Of a DNA stretch of 36,116 bases, positions 17,193 to 24,518 are shown piece by piece. Location of the stretch: positions 1 to 36,116 of the forward strand of contig JAPKZI010000067.1 of NCBI GenBank assembly GCA_026393865.1, given 5' to 3'. The first letter of the stretch is position 1, and every line of letters begins with the position of its first letter. Source of the stretch: Candidatus Aminicenantota bacterium (GTDB lineage Bacteria; Acidobacteriota; Aminicenantia; Aminicenantales; UBA4085). A program made the translations under genes and the position numbers. The notes beneath the pieces are model-generated. The model saw only the letters and a list, made by a program, of their open reading frames with translations. It had not been told where the DNA came from and did no database searches.

Positions 17193-18266
17193 ATGAAAAA
17201 ATTCCTGATCCTCTTTTGCGCCGTGCTTCTTTTGTCGACCGGACTTGTTCTGGCCTCTCAGAACTACGTCCTCAAGGTCAAAGTCCAGGCGGCCAATGTC
17301 CGTTCCGAGCCCGACAGGAACGCGTCTGTGGTCAAGACGCTGCAGCTCGGGACGATCCTGGAATCGAACAACAAGATCGGCGAATGGTTCGAGATCATCG
17401 TCGACGACGGCAAGGGGACCAAGCTCTCCGCTTACATCAATACCAGCGTCGTGGACATCGTCAGCACCGGGGCGGCCCAGCCGGTCCAACCGCCCGTGCA
17501 ACAGGTTCAACCGCCCGTGCAGCCGCCTGTGCAAGCTCCCCAGCAACCTGCCCAGGCCCCCGTTTATCAGCAACCGGTGAGCTACGCCGCTCCGAAAGTC
17601 TATTCCGGAGGAGGGATCCGACTGCTCGGCGGATTGACCAATTCGAACATTTCTTATGACAAGAGCCGGGCTGATGAGGCGGCCGGAGGCCAGGAGTACG
17701 AAAAGTACATCAAGGCCCGGATGGGCCCGATGGGGGGCATAGGTTTCGAGATCGGCGGGCAGTTCAGCTTCGAAGTCGACCTCATGTACATGCCCAAGGG
17801 AGTCAAGTTCCAGGGGACGTATGACGCGACCGCCCAAGGCGGGGGAAATGTCACTTTCGATGTCGACGTGGCCATGAACGCGGTCAGCGTCCCAGTTCTC
17901 CTCAAGTTCAAGATCCTGCCCGGATCGACCCCGTACCTTTTCGGAGGCGGTGAGGTCGGCTATATCCTGAACGGTAAGGCGAAATATACCTACACCTCGG
18001 ATGGACAAACCCAGAAGGGCGAGGAAGACCTTCTCAAGAAGGACGAGAACGGAGAGACCGCCCTTAATCAGCTCGATTACGGCCTGGTCTTCGGGGCGGG
18101 ATTCGAGGTGAACCTGGGCGGCCTGAAGTTCACCATCGAAGGCCGCTACCACATGGGCTTGGCGAACCTGTTCAAGCAGACGGCGGCCAGCGAAGGCCAA
18201 GGCGCCACGAGCAGCGATTATGTCCGGACTAAAGCGCTCGTCATATTAGCGGGGATCAAGATCTAG
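17193..18266 (+). CDS. Exported SH3-domain protein fused to an outer-membrane beta-barrel
   Basis: This is a 357-residue protein. The ATG at 17193 is preceded five bases away by AGAAGGGAG; a GTG six bases earlier overlaps that ribosome site and is less likely. Residues 1-22 are a signal peptide. Residues about 25-90 are a bacterial SH3 domain (LKVKVQAANVRSEPDRNASV, TLQLGTILE, GEWFEIIV), a fold that often binds peptidoglycan. A Pro/Gln/Val-rich linker of repeated QPPVQ units spans about 95-130. From about 140 on the pattern is an eight-strand type barrel with long loops (GIRLLGGLTNSNISY, GGIGFEIGGQFSFEVDLMYM, GLVFGAGFEVNLGGLKFTIEGRYHMGL) ending ALVILAGIKI. I infer a wall-to-outer-membrane protein. 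The last residue is I, not the usual F. The gene is monocistronic, and its stop lies seven bases from the convergent neighbour's. Confidence 0.87.
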   Translation: MKKFLILFCAVLLLSTGLVLASQNYVLKVKVQAANVRSEPDRNASVVKTLQLGTILESNNKIGEWFEIIVDDGKGTKLSAYINTSVVDIVSTGAAQPVQPPVQQVQPPVQPPVQAPQQPAQAPVYQQPVSYAAPKVYSGGGIRLLGGLTNSNISYDKSRADEAAGGQEYEKYIKARMGPMGGIGFEIGGQFSFEVDLMYMPKGVKFQGTYDATAQGGGNVTFDVDVAMNAVSVPVLLKFKILPGSTPYLFGGGEVGYILNGKAKYTYTSDGQTQKGEEDLLKKDENGETALNQLDYGLVFGAGFEVNLGGLKFTIEGRYHMGLANLFKQTAASEGQGATSSDYVRTKALVILAGIKI

Positions 18267-18273
18267 GAAACGG

Positions 18274-19035
18274 CTAAAAGGAATAGAACAGGCCGCCCGA
18301 AAAGAAAGTTCCCTGGGCAAGGGTGGCGTTGAGAGAGAATCCGGCGTCGGGGAGGAATCGATAGCGGAACTCGATCCCGAGCGTCGGAGAGAAAATGACC
18401 GAAGGCAGATCGAGGCCCAGATCCCGGATCTCGTCGAAGGTATCGTCGAAGCTCCCTGAAAACTGGAGGTCGCCGAGCGCCGTCTTCAAAGCCGCCGTCA
18501 GATCGAGCAAGATCTTGCCTTGAAAAGGGAGCATCATCAGGCCGGCCTGCAGGGACAGATCCACGCGTTTCGTCATGAGGGGTGTCCAGCGTCCGAGAAC
18601 CGAGACGGCTAACCCGCTGAGACGGACCGTGCCTTGGCCTTGCCCTTCCAATGCGGCCAAGGGGAATCCCCAGATCTCGAGGGATTCGTTGACCGACAGG
18701 GAATACGGCACCCGGGAATCGAAATAATCGCCCCGCAGTCCGACCGAAAATCGCCCCTCTCCGAAACGATACGACGCGGCCAGCGAGAAAAAATGGCCGG
18801 ATGAGGAGAGGGCGACGCTCGAGAGCAGCGGCGTGAGGAGGTCGTTCGGAATCGCGGACTCGACCAATTTGTTGAATTCGTTCTTGATCAGCCGTTCGCA
18901 CTCCCTCTCGACGATCGACCGGAAGGGAGACAAGCTCCAGCCGCCAAAGGACACCTGGATATCGAATCGCCGGTTCTGCCCGAAAGCGGCGCCGGCCAGA
19001 AGCAAAATCCCGACCGCCATCCCTCGCGTTTTCAC
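18274..19035 (-). CDS. Probable outer-membrane beta-barrel protein of unknown function
   Basis: This 253-residue protein starts at a GTG at 19035 (MKTRGMAVGILLLAG); the ATG at 19020 with GCGAGGG upstream is an alternative that shortens the signal peptide. The signal peptide ends near AAFGQ. Past an N-terminal helix-like stretch (SIVERECERLIKNEFNKLV), the protein is alternating amphipathic strands: HFFSLAASYRFGEGRFSVGLRGDYFDSRV, LSGLAVSVLGRWTPL, RVDLSLQAGLMMLPFQGKILLDL and VIFSPTLGIEFRYRFLPDAGFSLNATLAQGTFFSGGLFYSF. The C-terminal F fits BAM-dependent insertion. I recognise no named family. It converges on the SH3/barrel gene with only seven bases between stops, and it has no operon partner. 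Confidence 0.78.
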   Translation of the reverse strand: MKTRGMAVGILLLAGAAFGQNRRFDIQVSFGGWSLSPFRSIVERECERLIKNEFNKLVESAIPNDLLTPLLSSVALSSSGHFFSLAASYRFGEGRFSVGLRGDYFDSRVPYSLSVNESLEIWGFPLAALEGQGQGTVRLSGLAVSVLGRWTPLMTKRVDLSLQAGLMMLPFQGKILLDLTAALKTALGDLQFSGSFDDTFDEIRDLGLDLPSVIFSPTLGIEFRYRFLPDAGFSLNATLAQGTFFSGGLFYSF

Positions 19036-19105
19036 GGCCGTATTTTACTACAAAGCCTGATCGGGGGGAAACAACGGAGGGCGGGACCGGGCCATTGAGC
19101 GGAAG

Positions 19106-19139
19106 CGCCTCTCATCACCCTTAACGGTGATGAGGGGCG
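19106..19139. repeat. Intergenic 14-bp stem-loop
   Basis: Arms 19106-19119 and 19126-19139 pair over 14 bases (CGCCT-CTCATCACC against GGTGATGAG-GGGCG, one G-U) around a six-base CTTAAC loop. It lies in the roughly 240-base gap between the divergent genes at 19035 and 19277. No U-tract follows on either strand, so a terminator is unlikely; an operator or leader structure is possible. The remainder of this gap holds the promoter at 19232-19259 and nothing else I can name. Confidence 0.5.
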
Positions 19140-19231
19140 AGGCAATTTCACCCCTGGATTCATCCCCCCCGACGATTGCCGGGTTCGACGCCGCCGGTTA
19201 AGATTCGACTCGGGACGATCGTTCATAATGG

Positions 19232-19259
19232 TTGGATTTTATCCGGATTGAAATATAAT
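19232..19259 (+). promoter_or_regulatory. Sigma-70 promoter of the surface-glycan cluster
   Basis: TTGGAT (19232-19237), a 16-base spacer and perfect TATAAT (19254-19259) lie 17 bases before the flippase ATG. The predicted leader is only about 11 bases and has no clear ribosome site. Confidence 0.62.
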
Positions 19260-19276
19260 ATGGACGCCAGAGCGCT

Positions 19277-20812
19277 ATGACCATGAATCCGAACGAATCC
19301 CCTCTCGAGATCAGCGGAGGCGTGATCGCCCGGAACACGTTCATGAACCTGGCCGGTCTGGCCCTGCCCGTCATCGTCGGCGTGGCCACCATCCCCTTGA
19401 CGATCCGCCTGATGGGGACCGAACGCTTCGGCATCCTGTCCCTCGCTTGGGTCGTTTTCGGCTATTTCAGCTATCTAGATCTCGGCCTGGGCATGGCCAC
19501 GACCCGCTTCGTTGCCGAGGCCCTGGGGAAGCGGGACATGGAGCAGATCCCGCGCTACTTCTGGACGACCGTGACCTTCCAGGCCTTCATGGGCTTTCTC
19601 GGAGCGGCGGCCTTGTCCCTCTCGGCCCCCTATCTCATCGACCACGTCCTGAACATCCCCGCGGGCTTCATCCGCGAATCCAAAACGACCTTCTATCTCC
19701 TGGCGGTCTCGCTTCCCCCCGTCCTCGTTTCGGCCTCATTCCGGGGAGCCCTGGAAGCGCGCCAGCGGTTCGACCTGGTGAACCTGGTCAAGATCCCGTC
19801 GAGCGTTCTCAATTACGGGCTGCCGTCCCTCGGAGCGGCGCTCGGCCTGAAGCTTCCCGGGATCATCGTTCTCCTGATCATCACCCGCCTCCTGACGCTC
19901 GTCGTCTTAATCGTTCTCTGTTTCAAGGTCTTTCCCGTTCTGCGCCGCCGGTTCGTGTTCCAGAGCCAGGCGCTCAAACCCGTGCTCCGCTATGGGATCT
20001 GGGTGATGGTCTCGAATGCGCTCGGCCCCATTCTGGTCTATCTGGACCGATTCCTGATCGGAGCCCTCCTGACGGTGACCGCCGTTAGCTTTTACACGGC
20101 GCCCTACGAAGCCGTGATGCGGCTGGGCATCGTTCCTTACAGCCTACTGATGACCCTTTTCCCGATGTTCAGCGCTCTCCAGGGCGGAGGCGACGAGAAA
20201 CTCAAGCGGTTTTTTTTCCGGCAGTCCGTCAAGTTTCTTCTCGTGTCGATGGGTTTCGTGGCCGTGATCCTAGTGTTCTTTGCCGACCGATTCCTCGGTC
20301 TCTACCTCGGGGCGGAATACGCCCTAAAAGGAACCTTGGTTTTTCAGATCATCGCCGTCGGTTTCTTCCTCTATTCCCTGACGATCGTGCCGTACGGCTT
20401 TTTGCAGGGCATCGGCCGGTCCGACCTCGTGGCCAAATTCTATCTGGCCGAGCTCGTCGTCTACGTTCCCCTGGCCTGGCTGACGATTCGGGCATGGGGG
20501 ATCGCCGGAGCCGCTTTGGCCTGGACGACCCGAGTGGCGATGGATATGGTCCTCATGTTCATCGCCGCCCGGAAACTCGGCAAGTTCAAATTCTCCGCGC
20601 TTTTCGGGGGGGGGACCGGGCAGGCGGCCCTTTGGCTGGCCGGTTTGTCGGTCGTCGGGATCGGCTTGAAGCGGGTTGCGTGGGGAACGCCGGTCTTCGC
20701 CTTGGTCCTGCTCGTTTTCGTCGTCGTTCTCTGGTTTCGCGTTTTCGATGCCGAAGAGAAATCCTGGATTCGGACCGGCCTTCACAAAATGAAGGCCAAG
20801 GTGTCAAGGTAG
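19277..20812 (+). CDS. Polysaccharide/lipid flippase of the MOP superfamily (Wzx-like)
   Basis: This 511-residue integral membrane protein has about 12-14 hydrophobic helices. The N-terminus (GGVIARNTFMNLAGLALPVIVGVATIPLTIRLMGTERFGILSLAWVVFGYFSYLDLGLGMATTRFVAEALG) is the typical start of oligosaccharide flippases, with the charged DLGLGMATTRFVAE at the end of helix 2. These proteins move undecaprenyl-linked oligosaccharides across the inner membrane. A second ATG lies two codons in (19283). Neither has an evident ribosome site, consistent with a very short leader. The stop is seven bases from the GT2 start, so the two form an operon. I see no Wzy polymerase or Wzz in the window, so this could equally handle a single-repeat glycan. 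Confidence 0.93.
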   Translation: MTMNPNESPLEISGGVIARNTFMNLAGLALPVIVGVATIPLTIRLMGTERFGILSLAWVVFGYFSYLDLGLGMATTRFVAEALGKRDMEQIPRYFWTTVTFQAFMGFLGAAALSLSAPYLIDHVLNIPAGFIRESKTTFYLLAVSLPPVLVSASFRGALEARQRFDLVNLVKIPSSVLNYGLPSLGAALGLKLPGIIVLLIITRLLTLVVLIVLCFKVFPVLRRRFVFQSQALKPVLRYGIWVMVSNALGPILVYLDRFLIGALLTVTAVSFYTAPYEAVMRLGIVPYSLLMTLFPMFSALQGGGDEKLKRFFFRQSVKFLLVSMGFVAVILVFFADRFLGLYLGAEYALKGTLVFQIIAVGFFLYSLTIVPYGFLQGIGRSDLVAKFYLAELVVYVPLAWLTIRAWGIAGAALAWTTRVAMDMVLMFIAARKLGKFKFSALFGGGTGQAALWLAGLSVVGIGLKRVAWGTPVFALVLLVFVVVLWFRVFDAEEKSWIRTGLHKMKAKVSR

Positions 20813-20819
20813 GGCGAGA

Positions 20820-21797
20820 ATGAACCCTCAGAACCGCGAATGGCCCCGCGTCGCCGTCATCGTCCTCAACTGGAACGGCTGGAAAGACACCCTGGAATGC
20901 CTCGAGTCCCTCCGGCGTCTGGATTATCCCGCTTTCAAGACGATCCTGGTCGATAACGGATCAACCAATGACTCGGCGGCCAGGATCGCGGAATGGCGGC
21001 AGGGAAAGATGGACGAGGCCGAGCTGACGATCATCCGGACGGAAGAGAACCTGGGATTCGCCGGCGGGAATAACGTCGGCATTCGTCACGCCCTGGACGC
21101 CGGATTCGATTTCGTCTGGCTCCTCAACAACGACACGATCGTGGACGAACGGTCGCTCATCGAACTGGTCCGCCTCGCCCGGGCCGACGAGCGGATCGGC
21201 GCGGCCGGCTCGCTCGTCCTCTTTCATCGGGCGCCGGACAGGATCAATTCCGCGGGGATCTGCGTCGGTCGGTTCGGGCGCCGGGCCCGGCTGCTCGGCT
21301 TGAACAGGAATAAGAGCGAAGCGGAATTCTTGAAGCGGCGCGAAGTGGACGCCGTCTCGGGATGTTCCATGCTCCTTCGATCCCGGGCGCTCCGCGACGT
21401 CGGTCTCTTGGATGAACGCTATTTTCTATATCTGGAAGAGGTCGATCTGTGCACGCGGCTGAAACAGAAGGAATTCCGCTGCTGGGTCGTGCCCGAAAGC
21501 ATCATTTGGCACAAACAATGGGGTTCCATCCAGCCCTATCCCGAGCTCGCCGATTACTACCTATCGCGGAGCCAGGTCCTCTATATCAGAAAATTCTCGT
21601 CCGGGCTGCATGCCCTCCTCGATCACGCCCTCTTTTTCGGGAAATGCCTGCCGCTGGTCCTCTTAAGAAGCCTGAAAATCCGGGATTTCGCCTGCTTCAA
21701 GGCGTTTTGGCTGGGCATGCACCATGGATTTTCGGGCCGCTTCGATTATCGCTGGCCCCTCAAGGCGCGCGCCGAAACCTCGAGCGGAGAGGGGTGA
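20820..21797 (+). CDS. GT2-family glycosyltransferase (rhamnosyltransferase-like)
   Basis: This 325-residue protein has a GT-A fold. VAVIVLNWNGWKDTLECLESL is the nucleotide-sugar binding strand. VDNGSTNDS and NLGFAGGNNVGIRHAL are the signature of the rhamnosyl- or galactofuranosyl-type GT2 branch. LLNNDTIVDE supplies the DxD-equivalent metal site, and LDERYFLYLEEVDLCTRL carries the catalytic-base region (the ED of the family). The C-terminal part has WHKQWGSIQPYPELADYYLSRS followed by aromatic-rich, probably membrane-proximal sequence. The ATG at 20820 follows AGGGCGAG. It is followed four bases later by a methyltransferase gene. The enzyme most likely adds a sugar to a lipid-linked glycan exported by the adjacent flippase. 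Confidence 0.93.
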   Translation: MNPQNREWPRVAVIVLNWNGWKDTLECLESLRRLDYPAFKTILVDNGSTNDSAARIAEWRQGKMDEAELTIIRTEENLGFAGGNNVGIRHALDAGFDFVWLLNNDTIVDERSLIELVRLARADERIGAAGSLVLFHRAPDRINSAGICVGRFGRRARLLGLNRNKSEAEFLKRREVDAVSGCSMLLRSRALRDVGLLDERYFLYLEEVDLCTRLKQKEFRCWVVPESIIWHKQWGSIQPYPELADYYLSRSQVLYIRKFSSGLHALLDHALFFGKCLPLVLLRSLKIRDFACFKAFWLGMHHGFSGRFDYRWPLKARAETSSGEG

Positions 21798-21801
21798 GCG
21801 G

Positions 21802-22476
21802 ATGGCCCTGCCGAAGTTCCTGAAAAAGATCGACGAGACGCTCTTCGGCCGCGTCCGGAATCAGTTCGCCCTGATGCTGGAGAAGGAGTGCGCGGGCTGC
21901 GAGTCTTTGCTTGACGTCGGCTGCGGGGCCAACTCTCCCGTCCGGGCGTTTTCCAAGAAGATCCCCCGCGTCGTGGGCGTCGACAATTTCCAGCCGTCCA
22001 TCGATAAAAGCCGGGCCGCGGGCATCCACGGGGAGTACCGGAAGATGAACGTCCTGGAAATGGACAAGAAATTTCCGCCGGAATCCTTCGATGTCGTCGT
22101 CGCCCTGGACCTGATCGAACATCTCGAAAAGAAGGACGCCCTCCGGCTCATCGAGGTCATGGAACGACTGGCCAGACGGAAGGTCATCATTTTCACGCCG
22201 AACGGCTTCCTAGAACAGCATGAATTCGACGGCAACCGCAGCCAGGTCCACATCTCCGGCTGGGAGATCGACGAGATGCGCGCCCTCGGCTATCGCGTCA
22301 GCGGCGTCCACGGCTGGAAGGCACTGCGCAGCGAATGCGCTTATATCAAATGGAAGCCGCGGAAGTTCTGGGTGATCGTTTCGGTCTTGAGCCTGCCCTG
22401 GACGACGCGCCATCCCCGCCGCGCCTTCCATATCTTTTGCGTCAAGGACAAGCTCCCGCCCCGAAAGGACCGATAA
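21802..22476 (+). CDS. Class I SAM-dependent methyltransferase
   Basis: This is a 224-residue protein. The start is taken at the ATG at 21802, four bases after the GT2 stop; an earlier ATG at 21724 lies inside GT2. SLLDVGCGANSPVRAF is motif I (SAM-binding), VVGVDNFQPSIDKSRAAG contains the acidic motif II residue, and FDVVVALDLIEHLEKKDALRL is motif IV. The C-terminus (HISGWEIDEMRALGYRVSGVHGW) resembles the methyltransferase-11 and rfb-associated methyltransferases. In this operon a role in methylating a sugar of the surface glycan is likely, though a small-molecule substrate cannot be excluded. Confidence 0.88.
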   Translation: MALPKFLKKIDETLFGRVRNQFALMLEKECAGCESLLDVGCGANSPVRAFSKKIPRVVGVDNFQPSIDKSRAAGIHGEYRKMNVLEMDKKFPPESFDVVVALDLIEHLEKKDALRLIEVMERLARRKVIIFTPNGFLEQHEFDGNRSQVHISGWEIDEMRALGYRVSGVHGWKALRSECAYIKWKPRKFWVIVSVLSLPWTTRHPRRAFHIFCVKDKLPPRKDR

Positions 22477-22517
22477 AAATGACAGGCTCTATCGACAATT
22501 ACGGGTCTCGGGCATGA

Positions 22518-22546
22518 TTGACAAGGCGGACGAATTTATTAAAGAT
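22518..22546 (+). promoter_or_regulatory. Possible sigma-70 promoter for the acetyltransferase gene
   Basis: A perfect TTGACA (22518-22523) is followed, 16-17 bases on, by a poor -10 (TAAAGA or AAAGAT). The perfect -35 is the reason to read the in-frame TTG at 22518 as promoter rather than start codon. Confidence 0.35.
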
Positions 22547-22556
22547 AGGGTCCTCC

Positions 22557-23180
22557 ATGAGAAACGTCATTTCTAAGCTCCTTCTCAGGCCGATCGGCAG
22601 GTTATCGAGCAAGGGGCTGGCAGCTTTGCGCTCGCCCCAGCCATGGATCGACAGCGGCGTCCTCAGCCTGGGGGCTTACAGCTACGAAGCGCCCGAGGTC
22701 ATCCATTTCGAAGGGGACAAGAACAAGGTCGTGATCGGGAAATTCTGTTCCATTTCGCGCGATGTCAAGATCTTCGTCGGAGGGAACCATCCCAGCCGTT
22801 GGGTCTCCTCGTTCCCGTTCCGGGTCCGCTTCGATCTCCCCGGGAAATTCCAGGACGGGCATCCAGCCTCGCGGGGCGACGTCGTCATCGGCAACGATGT
22901 CTGGATCGGCATGGCAGCGACCATCCTCTCGGGAGTCAAGATCGGACACGGAGCCATCGTCGCGGCCCGGTCGTTCGTCGTCAAGAACGTCCCGCCCTAC
23001 GCCGTTGTCGGGGGCAACCCGGCGGAGTTCCTTTTCTACAGGTTCAAGGAGGAGTACATCCGGGCCTTGCTGGAGATCAAGTGGTGGGACTGGCCCATTC
23101 AAAAGATCCTGGACAGCGTCCCGTTGTTGAACGGAGGGTCCGTTGAGGAATTCATCCGGTTCGCCCGCCGTCCGCTTTGA
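22557..23180 (+). CDS. CatB-related O-acetyltransferase (left-handed beta-helix)
   Basis: This is a 207-residue protein. I start at the ATG at 22557 (MRNVISKLLLRPIG), because the in-frame TTG at 22518 coincides with a TTGACA box and has no ribosome site. The hexapeptide-repeat helix is plain: VVIGKFCSISRDVKIF, VVIGNDVWIGMAATILSGVKIGHGAIVAARSFVV and KNVPPYAVVGGNPAEFLF. GGNHPSRWVSSFPF holds the probable catalytic histidine of the CatB/xenobiotic acetyltransferase branch. The C-terminal helix carries WWDWPIQKI, which is typical of that branch. It transfers acetyl from acetyl-CoA, most likely to a sugar hydroxyl of the surface glycan, given the cluster context. Antibiotic acetylation is a weaker alternative. 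Confidence 0.88.
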   Translation: MRNVISKLLLRPIGRLSSKGLAALRSPQPWIDSGVLSLGAYSYEAPEVIHFEGDKNKVVIGKFCSISRDVKIFVGGNHPSRWVSSFPFRVRFDLPGKFQDGHPASRGDVVIGNDVWIGMAATILSGVKIGHGAIVAARSFVVKNVPPYAVVGGNPAEFLFYRFKEEYIRALLEIKWWDWPIQKILDSVPLLNGGSVEEFIRFARRPL

Positions 23181-23200
23181 CGTTGGAACACTTACACATG

Positions 23201-23228
23201 TTGCCCGCCGGAGACCAAGTGGTATAAT
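23201..23228 (+). promoter_or_regulatory. Promoter of a predicted leaderless GNAT-DUF2156 transcript
   Basis: TTGCCC (23201-23206), a 16-base spacer and an extended -10, TGGTATAAT (TATAAT at 23223-23228). The ATG at 23237 begins eight bases after the -10, where the transcription start is expected, so there is no room for a ribosome site. Confidence 0.6.
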
Positions 23229-23236
23229 AACGGGTC

Positions 23237-23644
23237 ATGAAAATCCGGAAAGCCCGTACCTCAGACCTCCCCGGGATCCGGCGGCTGGCCGAATCCCTCG
23301 GCCTCGACTATCCCGGACTGGAGAACGACCGGTTCAGGGTCGCCGAAGACGGCGAAGTGATCGCCGGCATAGTCGCCTTGAAATATCGGGCCGATTGCGA
23401 GGAACTGGTGGCCCTGGGAGTCGATCCGCGCTATCGCAAAAAGGGGTTGGGACGAAAGCTCGTCCGGGTCTTGCTCGACGAAACCCCCACGGATGTCTTT
23501 TTGGCGACGACCATTCCCGAGTTCTTCGAACGATGCGGATTCGTCCGGGCTTCGGCCGCGCCGGCCGGAATGGCCAAGGACCCGTCCTGGTGTGAAGGCT
23601 GCCGGAAGGACCGCTGCGTGATCATGGTCAAGACATCCGCATGA
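23237..23644 (+). CDS. GNAT-family N-acetyltransferase with C-terminal cysteine cluster
   Basis: This is a 135-residue protein. KIRKARTSDLPGIRRLAESL is the N-terminal GNAT strand-helix. ELVALGVDPRYRKKGLGRKLVRVLLDE carries the acetyl-CoA pyrophosphate loop (RxxGLG), and FFERCGFVRA is the last core strand-helix. It ends with a small Cys-rich tail, WCEGCRKDRC, whose spacing could hold a metal; most GNATs lack this. The family acetylates an amine with acetyl-CoA. The stop overlaps the ATG of the next gene (ATGA at 23641-23644). The start is probably leaderless. Substrate unknown. Confidence 0.85.
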   Translation: MKIRKARTSDLPGIRRLAESLGLDYPGLENDRFRVAEDGEVIAGIVALKYRADCEELVALGVDPRYRKKGLGRKLVRVLLDETPTDVFLATTIPEFFERCGFVRASAAPAGMAKDPSWCEGCRKDRCVIMVKTSA

Positions 23645-24513
23645 ATCCGCCCCGCTACCCCGAGTTCAAGGCTGTCGGCCTCGAGGACCGGGACATCTTC
23701 CGGTCGTTTCTGACCTGCGTTCCCATCGACGCCTGCGAGATGAATTTCGGCAATACTTTCATCTGGCGGAATTTCGACCATCCCCGCTTCACGGTCATCC
23801 AAAACAACCTCTGCCTTCTTTTCGAGCCGCCCGACGAGCCCGCCTACTTCCTTCAGCCGTTCGGAACCTCGGCTATTCCGGAGACGATCCGGACGTGCCT
23901 GGAGCACGCTCCTCGTCTGTCGCGGATTCCCGCGTCGTTCGCCGAGAGATATTGTTCCGAGGGATTCCAATGCGCGACCGATCCGGATAATTTCGACTAC
24001 GTCTACGCGACCCGCGACCTCATCGAGCTCAAGGGAAAAAAATACGACGGCAAGCGGAACCGGATCAGGAAATTCGAACGGAACCACGCCCACAGGTACC
24101 TGAAGCTGACCGCCGACCATCTGGAGGCCTGTCGCCGCCTCTTCGAGGAATGGGTCGGCGAGAAGGACTCGCTCAATCCGATGGCCGGAGCCCAGCAGGA
24201 CGCCATACAACAGGCCTTGACCCATTTCGAAGCGCTCGGCTTGTCCGGCGGGGCGATCGAGGTCGAGGGGACCGTCGCCGCCTTCTCCATCGGCGAACAG
24301 CTGAACCCCGATACGGCGGTGATCCACATCGAGATCGTCAGCCCGAAGTACGAAGGCCTCGCCCAGCTGATGAACCGGGAGTTCATCAAGAACGAGCTGG
24401 CCGGCTACGCCTTTATCAACCGGGAACAGGACATGGGCGTGCCCGGCCTGCGCAAGGCCAAACAGTCCTATCAGCCCCACCACCTGGTCGAAAAATATCA
24501 CATCTGGAAATAG
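23641..24513 (+). CDS. DUF2156 / phosphatidylglycerol lysyltransferase C-domain protein
   Basis: This is a 290-residue soluble protein. FKAVGLEDRDIFRSFLTCVP, CEMNFGNTFIWRN, DYVYATRDLIELKGKKYDGKRNRIRKFER and FINREQDMGVPGLRKAKQSYQPHHLVEKYHIW are signatures of DUF2156, the double-GNAT fold found at the C-terminus of MprF. There is no N-terminal membrane domain, so this is a stand-alone cytosolic form. Relatives transfer aminoacyl groups from aminoacyl-tRNA to lipids or peptides, but the substrate of stand-alone forms is not established. It overlaps the upstream GNAT by four bases, implying coupled translation and a common process. Its stop is five bases from the convergent oxidoreductase gene. 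Confidence 0.88.
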   Translation: MNPPRYPEFKAVGLEDRDIFRSFLTCVPIDACEMNFGNTFIWRNFDHPRFTVIQNNLCLLFEPPDEPAYFLQPFGTSAIPETIRTCLEHAPRLSRIPASFAERYCSEGFQCATDPDNFDYVYATRDLIELKGKKYDGKRNRIRKFERNHAHRYLKLTADHLEACRRLFEEWVGEKDSLNPMAGAQQDAIQQALTHFEALGLSGGAIEVEGTVAAFSIGEQLNPDTAVIHIEIVSPKYEGLAQLMNREFIKNELAGYAFINREQDMGVPGLRKAKQSYQPHHLVEKYHIWK

Positions 24514-24518
24514 AGCGT

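Noticed and set aside
17477-17578. QPPVQ repeats as a possible minisatellite or CRISPR-like array
   Set aside because: The repeat is short, imperfect and in frame; it encodes a proline-rich linker and has no spacers.
19259-19279. A possible six-codon leader peptide ending on the flippase start (ATG GAC ... TGA)
   Set aside because: Its ATG overlaps the -10 box of the promoter, so it would not be in the transcript.
22518-22556. TTG start extending the CatB-like acetyltransferase by 13 codons
   Set aside because: The TTG is the first part of a perfect TTGACA -35 box, it has no ribosome site, and the added residues have no family resemblance.
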